Positions 55,601-64,000 of a stretch of 64,000 nucleotides of DNA are shown here, piece after piece. The translations under genes and the position numbers were made by a program. The stretch comes from Petaurus breviceps papuanus (taxonomy: Eukaryota > Chordata > Mammalia > Diprotodontia > Petauridae). How positions within the stretch are numbered: the first letter of the stretch is position 1; every line of letters starts with the position of its first letter. The notes under the pieces are model-generated. The model made no database searches, was not told the origin of the DNA, and worked only from the letters and a program-made list of their open reading frames with translations. Where the stretch lies: contig JAMXIF010000065.1 in NCBI GenBank assembly GCA_028583685.1, forward strand, positions 35,292,110-35,356,109, written 5' to 3'.

Positions 55601-57125
55601 TAAAAGTGCCTGCTCTATACCAGGCATTTTACAAGTGTTACTCATTTGATGCTCACAACAACCATGTAATGTACGTACTATTATCCTAGTTTTACAGTTG
55701 GGGAAACTGAGGCAACAGAGGTTAAGTGACTTGCCAGAGGTTGCTGGCACAACCTTCAGAGACCATGGGTCACCTCTGTGCCATGAGAATGAGACATCAA
55801 GGCAGAATATTAAGGAGGGCTCTTGAATGGAAAATACTATTTCTTGTTGAATTCAGCTCAGAATCCTGTAGAGCTCCAGAATCTGTGTCCTGGAAATCTA
55901 TTTTCATCATCACTCTTTCCTGGATCCTTTGACTCACCCTAGGATTTGTTTTTAGAAATAAGAGCCCATTTATTTCCTATTTCTTTCTTCCTCATTAAAG
56001 TTAAGTGCAAGAACCAATCCTGGCTGCTAGAACTTGCATAATAAGCCTTGGTTGTCAGATTAGGCAGAGTTCTTGAACAACCTCTTGGCTCCCCATGTCT
56101 TATAGATCATAAGATTTAGAACTGGAAATTACCTTGTCATTCATCTAGTCCAAGCCCTTCAATATATGGATTATGAAATGAAGGCTCAGAGAGGGAAGTT
56201 GGTGTGTCTACAGTCATCCAAGTAGTCAGGGGCAGAGATGGAATTCAGTCCCCAGGTCTCCTGACCTGAATCCAAGATCTAGAAAGGAAAGGGATCGAAG
56301 AGGCCATCTAATGTAATCCACTCACTTTACAGAGAAGGAAACTGAAACCCATAGAAGGGAAATGATTTGCCCAAGGATACCCCGGGAAGAACTGGTACAG
56401 TCAGGTCTTGAACCCAGGACATTTGACCATAGTCTATGTTCTTTGTACTTCTTCTAGACAATATTCCTTGCAGTTTATCCCCTGTCCCAAGGCCATTTGT
56501 ATTTTTTTGAGACTGAAAGAACAACTCTCTTAAGATTTTTTTTCATTCATATGAGGGCAGTTGAATGTTACCAGGATTCAAAAGGATGTAGCTCAAATGG
56601 TAGGATTTCAGATAAGGTGACAGGCAGTAGAAGAAAGATCCGGGAATTGAGGTCTTGGCCAGGCACTCTTCAAATCATAAGCTACTTGCATGTTTGTAAG
56701 GCTAACCCTCTTAGTTAAGAGAAAACTCACTGGCTCTGGACTGAGAGAATTCGGGTTCATATCTTATCACTGATGTTTACTACCTCTACAAACTTGGCCA
56801 AGTCACTTAATTTCTGTGAGTCTCAGTTTCCTCATCTGTAAAAGAAAAAGAGCCTTCATTGTTGAAATAGTATTTCATGCTTTTTTCAGGGCTCATCCAT
56901 CCCCAAGCTCCTGTGAGACTGCAGGATCCTAGGTCTGGAACCTCAGGTCATCTAGCAACCTGTCCTTTTACTGGGGAGGAATAGAGACCCAGAGAAAGGA
57001 ATGACTTGTTCAATGACACAGAGGGTAAACGGCAAAGCCAGGATTTGAACCCAGATCATCTGAGCATCATTCTTCTCAACATACCATATTACCTTGCACA
57101 AGGGGGCAGTCATTATTCCCATCTT
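55601..57125. repeat. SINE fragments in intron 4
   Basis: A reversed CORE-SINE part lies at 55605-55745 (ggggaaactgaggcaacag). Antisense MIR3 copies lie at about 56105-56275, 56280-56455 and 56930-57110, and a sense MIR at 56720-56860. Stretches between them (55750-56100, 56460-56715) are unique, without exons. Confidence 0.6.
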
Positions 57126-58005
57126 ACAATCCATTGAAAACCAACAATCATTTATAAAATACCAACTATGTGTCAAGCTTGGGAATAAAGAAAATGAGCA
57201 GCCTTAGCCCCTCCCATCAGTCAGCTGACTTCCACTGGGTGGATACAGATAGAAACAGATAAATATAATCCTGATTAATTGAGGAGGAAGGAAAGAGTAT
57301 AGATAGCTAAAGAGACCATGAAGGCCCTTCCATAAATGACATGTGAGCTTAATCTTCAAGGGAACTAGGGATCTAAGTGATGAGGAGGAAGTCTATTCAG
57401 GCATGGAGGACAACCCATGCAAACTCTTGGAGGTGGGAGATGAGATCCCCAGCATTCCAGCTTGTCTCTGATGTGAAGAAGTGTAACATGCAATGACCCC
57501 GGAAAGGGCATTAGAGCTTGAAGTGCCAAGCTGAGAAATTTGAGGTGATAGAGAGCCATTAAAGCTTCATGGGCAGAGGAACTGCATGGTGAGACAGCTT
57601 TTGGAAGATTATCTTAGTAATGGTGTTGCCAGAGGCAGAAGCTAGAAATCAGGAATCCAGTTATAAAGCCATTACAGTAGTTGAGGCAAGAGTTGATGAA
57701 GGCTTAAATTAGAGGCTTGGCCTTTAAATTAGAAAAGACAATAGGTGTGAGAGATGTTGAGACAGAATTGACCGGATTTGATAAGTGATCAGATATTGGT
57801 AGTGAAGTTGAGGGAAAGCATAGATGATTCTCTTGACCCTAAGTGACCAGAAAGATGACGATTCCCTCAACAGAAAAGGGGCATTTTGGAGGGAGTGGGT
57901 TTTGGATGGAAGACAATGAGTTCCATTTTGAATTTGTTGAGGTTGAGATGTCTACAAGAGAAATAACTGGAATTATATGCAGGGCACTTGGTGATAGGGG
58001 CCTGG
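57126..58005 (+). repeat. Long copy of the old dispersed repeat
   Basis: Follows the order of the 10236 copy: accaactatgtgtcaagctt, agagagccattaaagcttc, ttacagtagttgaggcaag, ccggatttgataagtgatc and tgaggttgagatgtctaca. Noncoding. Comparing the copies gives the extent of the family, though not its class. Confidence 0.6.
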
Positions 58006-58200
58006 AGCTCATGGAGCTCTAGAAGGGACCAGACAGATAATCTAGTCCAACTCTCTCATTTTACAGATGAGAACATCGAGATTCAGGGTAATCCTTAGTT
58101 ACTTAGAGTTACCTAGGATTAGGTAATCCTAACCCTAAGTGATTTACCCAAGGTCACAGAGGCAGACCTGGGATTTGAACTCTTGTCCTCCAACCCCTAT
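58006..58200 (-). repeat. Antisense MIR3
   Basis: gagctctagaagggaccaga, tcattttacagatgagaaca and aaggtcacagaggcagacct. It ends about 115 bp before the last visible PRDM11 exon. Confidence 0.8.
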
Positions 58201-58316
58201 TCTACCATTCTTTGTCTTTACCTAATATGAGTACATCTGTCTATGGAGATGCACTCATGGGGATATGTCAAGGACCTGTTGCTTGAGCTCATGTCATTTT
58301 TACCTTTGTTCCCCAG

Positions 58317-58504
58317 ATATGTGATCATCTCACGAGAGGAGAGAGAGCAGAATTTGATGGCCTTCCAGCACAGCGAGAAGATCTACTTCCGGGTGTGCCG
58401 TGATATCCGACCTGGGGAGCGGTTACGAGTCTGGTACAGTGAGGATTACATGAAACGTCTACACAGCATGTCCCAGGAAACAATCCAGCGCAACCTGACC
58501 AGAG
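58317..58504 (+). CDS. PRDM11: PRDM11 exon, end of PR/SET domain
   Basis: The acceptor is tgttccccag and the donor AGAG|gtgagc. Completing Arg184, the 188 bp encode [20 protein letters not shown], then [20 protein letters not shown] and [20 protein letters not shown], ending TRG (phase 1, residue 247). Human differs at about six positions. It forms the last strands and helix of the PR domain. The next human exon begins EKRLQREKSEQ; no such sequence occurs between here and the right edge, 5.5 kb away. The gene is therefore incomplete in this window. It lies 14.6 kb downstream of the preceding PRDM11 exon because a second gene occupies the intron. Confidence 0.97.
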
Positions 58505-60600
58505 GTGAGCTTTCCCTTCATCGTGGACCCCATCCCTGCCCCTGCTGTGGTGGCACCTCTGACCCTTCTTCCTCACCTGAGTACTCTAAGCAAGGTGTCC
58601 CAGTATTCTTCACAGTTTTCATTGACTCAATATCCTGCTCAGATTGCCACTGTCTCTGAGATGAAGGAAAGGGAAAAACTAATACATTTCTCATGGAAAA
58701 CTTGTGGGACATTCTTTTTTTAAAGGAGGAATAAATGGAACCAAGTGAGGAGATTTTAAATTTTTTTGGTTGGATATTTGCAAGATCCTGCCCTATAGAT
58801 TTCATTCTCTGGGTACCCAGAGGAACACAGACCCTGATCATATATTCCAGAGCATTAGGAAGGAAGAAATGGAAACTGAGAGTCAGGGAAAGAGGCAAAG
58901 GACATCATTAGGACCTAGTTCTCCATCTCAGATTAATTCCAAATCCCTACTACTCCCATATAGTTTGATGAGCTAAATGACTCCCTCTTCTTCCCTGGCC
59001 TTTAGGTCAGGTAGTTGTTTGTCCAAAAGATATCATTGATGGAAGGCAGAAAAACTTAAGTAAATAAATTTTGGAGGTCCAGAGGGAGTCAGCACAATAG
59101 GTCCTTGTTCATGTGCATTCTACAAGAAAGAATAGATTAAAAAATCCTCATCACAACAAACGAAGCCACTTTGGGGCTTGCTGGTCAACCATGAAAGCCA
59201 AGTTCTTTTCAGTATCACCTTCAAATTAACTCCACAGTCTTCTTAGTCCCATGGAATTTGTCTAGTAGACCCAGAGTCCATTTGGTCCAACTGCAGCCCA
59301 TGGGGGATAAGGTCAAACTCACTAGATCATCAACCTGATATCTGACAGAAGAGTGGAGGAGATGGGAAGGGATAGAAGTGGCCCATTGAAATTAAAATTT
59401 TTAAAGAAAAAAGTAAAAATTACCAACTATCACAACTACTAACATAGGAAATAGGCACTTTAGGAGGTAGTGAGTTCTCTATCACTGAAGGTCATCCAAG
59501 TTAGGCTTCTTGTTCAGGTACAGGTTGAACTAGATGACTTCAGAGGTTCTTTTCAGCTTTGAAATTCTGGAATTCCATTAAGAATGCAGTAGCTACCTGA
59601 GTTGGTAAAAGGTGTCTCATGACTCAGTTAAGCTCATATCTTAACTACGCCAGATCTTGGGTTTGGGGATGCTAGCATTTTCTTGGTGAAAATTTCCTCA
59701 GTGTGGTTTCAGTCTGACCTTTGGAGAGAACTGAATATTGTCATAGAACTATTAAACATCAACTGTGCACCAGGGACTATGCAGTGGAGTGAAATAGTCC
59801 CTGAAGGCAGCATGGGGCCAGAAGAAAAGGAAGCAAGGAGAAGCCTTGTCTGGGGCCATCAAAGTTTCAACTCTTGGTTTCAGCTTCCTTGGATTTCCTG
59901 AGGAGTGTTTACAGTGTCTTTTTGGGCTTTTCCTGATACCTTCTCAAATGCCCATCATTGTCAGGGGAGACTGAGAGAGATATGAGGGGAAGGCTGGTTT
60001 AAGGAAGTGAGTGTTAGGGAGTCATTTGGAAGAGAGATTTGGTAGAAGGTGATCCCAAGGCACACATGGGAAAAGGTGTGAAGACAAGAAGGGATGCACA
60101 ATATGATGTTCCTGCCCAGGGGAAAACAAGAGAGGAAGGGAACTTCAAGCTTTGGACTACGAAGGAATAGGCTGCCTCAGGTGGTAGTGAGGGCCCTGTC
60201 AATGGAGATCTTCACCAAAAGGAAAGAGAAAGAGATGCAGAGACAAGATGAAAAAAATGGATGATCTTGGACCAAAAGCCCAGAAGCATTGATATATTCA
60301 ACTTTTTGGACCAGAGTGTGGTGTGTGTGTGTGTGTCTGTGTGTGTGTGTGTGTGTGTTGGCAAAGTCCTCCTGGATGTGCCTACCTTGGGATGCAAAGA
60401 TTTCCGTGGAAGTAATGTGACTTGCCCAAGGTCACATAGAAAATCGGTGACTGAACATGCTTTGAGGCTGTTCACCCTCATGAGCCCGCTTCTTCATTTC
60501 ATTTCAATAATCATTTATTAAACACGGTGTTTGGAATCCTTTTACCTCCTTCTCTTAAGAGTCTGCTTAGAAGGATACAACAGCTCAGACTTCTTAGAAA
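58505..60600. other. PRDM11 intron after the last visible exon
   Basis: Repeat-poor for about 1.7 kb, with a few MIR3 remnants (about 59460-59570) and a (GT)n tract at 60318-60358. Short open frames lack recognisable homology. No exon matching the next human PRDM11 segment was found. Confidence 0.5.
60318..60358. repeat. (GT)n microsatellite
   Basis: About 20 GT units with one CT interruption. Confidence 0.95.
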
Positions 60601-62010
60601 TGAGGTTGGCAGAGGCCAGAGACCCAACTGTGTGTCAGTGACCTTTCATCAGAGTGGCATAGTGGGAAGACTGCTGACTTTGGTCTCAGAGGTTCTTGAT
60701 TTGAATTCCTCCTCAACTCTTCTTCGACTGTGTGAGCTAGACTATGTGAGTCATCTTCCCTCTTCTTCAATTTCCTCATTTCCCAAATGAGGGGATAGCG
60801 TTGGATGATGTGTAAGGTCTTTCCAGCTCTAAGCTTCTGTCTTCTCCATCAGAACACGGCAGATTTTGATTATTGTCTGGAGTATGTCATAGGATATTTT
60901 TCTCTGTAGATCTTTGAGAAAAGGACATCTCTGTGATGCATAATAGGTGAAGTTACAAAGAAGCTGATCTGGGCTCAGTATAAGAAAGGATTTCCTAACT
61001 CTGAGCTTCCCAGCACTAAAATGAACCAACTCCTGAGGGAGTGAGTTCCCTGTCACTGAAAGTCTTCATCCTCAACCTGGGTGACCTCATGTTGGAGCTG
61101 TTGTCAAGGATGATGGAGAAGAAATTCTTCCTTGCGTATGCCTTGGGTGAGATGACTTCTGAGGTCCCAGAATTCCAGAGCTGGAAGGGACCTTTGAGAT
61201 CATCTTTTGTAACACCTTCATTTTACAGATGAGCAAACAATAGAGGCCCAGAATGGGAAAATGACTTGCCCAAGGTCACTTGGTTCAGTAGCTATTTCCC
61301 TTCCTGGCTCTAAGATTCTATTGGTTTATTATGGAGTCTCCAAAACTTCCTAGATTTGATAACCAGGGGATATATTCCATGACCACAGTGGTCGTAAGAT
61401 TTCATGTAATCCTAAGGCTGAAGGGACACTCTCAAGAAACAGTTAAGACCCAGCCTGAGGATAGAGAGAAGCAAAATCCAGTGCTGGTGAGTTGTAATCC
61501 ATGCTTCCCAACAGCACTAACAGATGGCACTTCTAAAATGGGACACATAGACTACATGCCTGGTGAGGTCACTTCTTTCATGATCTTGTAGCAAAAAAAG
61601 CACCCACAAAAAAGGAGAAAGAAAGGGAGGCCTCTGGTTTTTAGGGGCTTCATAGAAGTAGGTGTTTCTTCTGACCCCAAAGCGGGGAATGGTGTATATT
61701 ATGAAGAGGCTTGCTATGTCTCTTCTTCTTCCCCTGACTCAGTTTCCCCCATGGTTCAGGACGTGTAGATTTGAAGGAGTACCTCAAGAAAGTGAGATTT
61801 AAGAAAACGAGAATCTGATCTTTTATAAACCATGTCTCCCTTCTAGTTCCCCTTATCTATGTGACCCCAGAGAAAACTCCCAGGATTTGGAGCCAGAGGA
61901 TGTGCTTTGAATCTTGCCTCTGCCATTTCAGACCAGTCTGAGCTTGAACTTCTCGGTCCTCACCTTTGGGCTGCAGTCCCTTTACCTATAAGATGAGGGA
62001 GATTACCTTG
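60600..62010. repeat. MIR fragments and unique sequence
   Basis: A sense MIR3 lies at about 60640-60840. A MIR3-tail piece (agctggaagggacctttgag) with antisense body lies at 61165-61310, and a sense MIR at 61870-62010. The rest is unique without an exon. Confidence 0.55.
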
Positions 62011-62021
62011 GTCAAGACTTC

Positions 62022-62392
62022 TTAACTTGGGGGTTCATGAGCTTGTTTTTAAAAAAGATGTTTTAGGGGGTGGCTAGGTGGCACAGTGAATAGAGCACCG
62101 ACCCTGGAGTCAGGAGGACCTGAGTACAAATCTGGCCTCAGACACTTAACACAAAAACTAGCCATGTGACGTTGGGCAAGTCACTTAACCCCAATTGCCC
62201 TATCTTCCCCCCTCCAAAAAACAAACAAACAAAAAGATGTTTTGATAACTATTTCAATAGAATCAATTTTTTTGTGATCCTGTGTCTTTCATTTTAAAAC
62301 TTTCAAAAAACATGATTGTGAGGAGTCCATAGACTTCACCAGATTAACTGCCAAGGGGAACACTGAACAGAAAAGGTTAAGGACTCCTGGAT
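62022..62392 (+). mobile_element. hAT-type MITE split by a SINE
   Basis: Left part from cttcttaacttgggggttca, right part with gataactatttcaatagaat, gtgaggagtccatagactt and the end aaaaggttaaggactcctgg. Same family as 21614-22019. Confidence 0.7.
62065..62230 (+). mobile_element. Marsupial tRNA-derived SINE in the hAT-type MITE
   Basis: Head gtggctaggtggcacagtg, cttaaccccaattgcccta and a CAAA-rich tail. Target duplication AAAAAGATGTTTT lies at 62052-62064 and 62231-62243, identical. Confidence 0.94.
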
Positions 62393-62454
62393 TAGAAGGT
62401 CGGTAAGATTCTTCCAGTCCAGGAGACCTTAACCTTTTCTAGAAGGTCTGTAAG

Positions 62455-62705
62455 GTCCATTCCATAGGCAGCGAGGTGGTGCTATAGTGCATAGAGCCCT
62501 GGACTTGAGAGTCAGGAAGACTTGTCTTCCTGAGTTCAAATCTGGCCTCAGACTTTTACTAGCTGTGTAACCCTGGGCAAGTTACTTAACCCTGTTTGCC
62601 TCAGTTTCCTCATCTGGAAAATGAGCTGGAGAAGGAAATGGCAAACTATTCCAGTATCTTTGCAAAGAAAAGAGAGTCAGACATGGCTGAAAAATGACTG
62701 AAACA
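62455..62705 (+). mobile_element. RTE-tailed marsupial SINE
   Basis: Head aggcagcgaggtggtgctat, gtaaccctgggcaagttact, tggagaaggaaatggcaaac and an RTE-type end around agagtcagacatggctg. Confidence 0.85.
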
Positions 62706-63590
62706 GAGGTCCATTCCAGCACTAATGTTCTGTGATTCTGTGAAGCATGGTTTTTAGAGGCAAGGGAGAATGCCACACATTTTGTATATACACAAGGTGT
62801 CCCCAAGATCATAGTGGAGTTTTAGTATTTAGTCACTTTAAAGTGCATTAAGACTATCGGGACAATTACTGTGTGTGTGTATACACATCTATATGCATAC
62901 AAACATACACACATATATATATATATATGCATATATGTATTCACATGCATACCTATAGCAATGTACATGTGTGGTTATATCGTGGATAGACATCCATACA
63001 CACCAGCACCCAGGCTCTCTGAGAAGAGCAACTTTGGTATCGCTGATTTAAATGTTTTTGGCTGGAAGAAGTGTTAGAAACCCTTTTCTTAGAGTGTGGT
63101 ATAATGAAAATACATTGGATTAGGAGTCACATGACTGGCAATGGAATGGAAACTCTATAAGGGCAATGATGGTTTTTGTCTTTTGATCCCTGGTCCTGAA
63201 TGCGTCCTTCATAAGTTCTTGGTTTGGTTTTTAAATAAATGCATATTGACTAATTGTCCTGAGTTCAAATCTTGAGTTCAAAATCAACTCTTGCTGCTTA
63301 TTAGCTATAGGATTTTAGGCAAATCACAGAATATTTCTGTACCTCAGTTGTGTCATCTATTGAATGGGGGTAAAAAGGTTTAATTTCTTTGAGTCTGTTT
63401 TCTACTTTGTAAAATGGGGATAATAATAATTTCTGTGACTCCCAGTTTCTTCATCTGTAAAATGAGGATAAAATGAGGATTTTGGACTAAGGTGGTTCCT
63501 AAGTTTCCTCCTACCTATAAATTATATGCCACTACACTTAGTTGAATGCATTTCGCCAGAGAATAACATAGTGCCTAGCACATAGTAAGT
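62706..63590. repeat. AT/GT-rich tract and MIR fragments
   Basis: A TG/TA-rich tract (62870-62960) is followed by unique sequence, then sense CORE-SINE copies at about 63090-63240 and 63255-63530 (tttgtaaaatggggataata). Confidence 0.55.
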
Positions 63591-63953
63591 GCTTGATAAG
63601 TCATTCTATATGTCTATCTGTCTAGCTAGCTAGCCCTCTCTCTATTCATCCATATATCCATCTCGTCAGGCATCTATCTGTGCATAAATCATCTATCTAC
63701 CCATCTGTCTATCTATATAGCTATCCACCTATCATTCTATGCAACTCTTAATGTACCTGTCATCTATCTGCCCATCCTCTATACCCATTCATCTTTCTAT
63801 CTGTCCAGATATATAGCTATCTATCTGTCTCTGTTTATCCCTCCATTCCCCTAGCTGCCTATCATCTATCTCATGCATCTTTCTATCCAACCATATAGTT
63901 ATGTCTGTCTGTCTGTCTCTCTCTATCTATCCATCTACCTACCAATCTATCTA

Positions 63954-64000
<47 letters not shown>
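63591..64000. repeat. (CTAT)n tetranucleotide array reaching the window edge
   Basis: CTAT, CTGT and ATCC units, worn on the left and perfect CTAT from about 63952 to the last base. The array continues beyond the window. Confidence 0.95.

Larger units (their letters stand above)
33102..58504 (+). other. PRDM11: PRDM11 locus, visible part (5 exons, 4 introns)
   Basis: PRDM11 is a PR/SET-domain nuclear protein. In mammals it has been reported as a transcriptional repressor acting on FOS and JUN and without detected methyltransferase activity. Five exons here join without frame errors into about 247 residues that follow the human protein closely, from MTEN at the N-terminus to the end of the PR domain. 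All donors are GT and all acceptors AG. Introns measure 1553, 3430, 5032 and 14643 bp. The human long isoform has about 33 residues before this Met, and I cannot find that exon. The exons coding for the C-terminal half (starting GEKRLQREKSEQ in human) are also not in the window, so the gene runs off the right end. The last intron carries a second gene on the same strand. Confidence 0.96.

Noticed and set aside
58505-58659. Extension of the last visible PRDM11 exon in the same frame
   Set aside because: A consensus donor at 58505 and loss of similarity to human PRDM11 right after TRG show this to be intron read-through.
1-64000. Retroviral or other capsid-bearing fossils
   Set aside because: I recognise no gag, pol or env signature and no paired long terminal repeats. 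The unidentified old repeat could belong to such a class, but nothing in it shows this.

Overview
The window is nuclear DNA from a marsupial. It carries marsupial tRNA-derived SINEs (head ctaggtggcacagtg, A-rich tail), the RTE-tailed SINE type, very dense MIR/MIR3-type CORE-SINE remnants, L1 3' pieces and two ORF1-only half-L1 (HAL1) elements, together with one multi-exon vertebrate gene with GT-AG introns. The species cannot be fixed from the sequence. Three N runs are assembly gaps inside tandem repeats.

Main gene: five exons of PRDM11 lie on the + strand at 33102-33223, 34777-34880, 38311-38573, 43606-43673 and 58317-58504. They join in frame and encode the N-terminus, the zinc knuckle and the whole PR/SET domain (about 247 residues from the Met at 33108). 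The C-terminal exons must lie to the right of the window. Bases 1-33101 are probably PRDM11 5' intron or flank. They hold no coding exon I can support, only repeats, simple-sequence tracts, a GC-rich stretch near 28.4-29.4 kb and a few repeat-free blocks that may be conserved noncoding DNA.

Second gene: the 14.6-kb intron between the last two visible PRDM11 exons contains an intact two-exon gene on the same strand (47069-47486 joined to 50351-50895). It has an in-frame phase-1 intron, a good start context, a stop and a downstream AATAAA. It encodes a 320-residue protein with an N-terminal Myb/SANT-like (MADF/trihelix type) DNA-binding domain, an acidic Ser/Pro-rich linker, a helical segment and a basic C-terminal tail. 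It resembles the Myb-like partner proteins of Harbinger transposons and their tamed relatives (MYPOP, NAIF1). This is the most interesting content of the window. I know of no human PRDM11 annotation that includes it.

Repeat landscape: a 33-bp minisatellite derived from the tail of MIR3 recurs as at least six separate arrays (0.8-1.4, 34.0-34.2, 36.3-37.2, 39.8-40.1, 40.9-41.3 and 49.4-49.9 kb). Because 33 is a multiple of three, the arrays produce false coiled-coil reading frames of 11-residue period. Two complete HAL1 copies (16.9-19.9 and 23.8-26.7 kb, minus strand) have different target-site duplications. Several SINEs sit inside older elements with clear duplications. Long simple repeats (CT at 11.85-12.6 kb, CCTT at 14.9-15.2, GGAT at 45.2-45.5, CTAT at 63.6-64.0) account for most of the long spurious reading frames.
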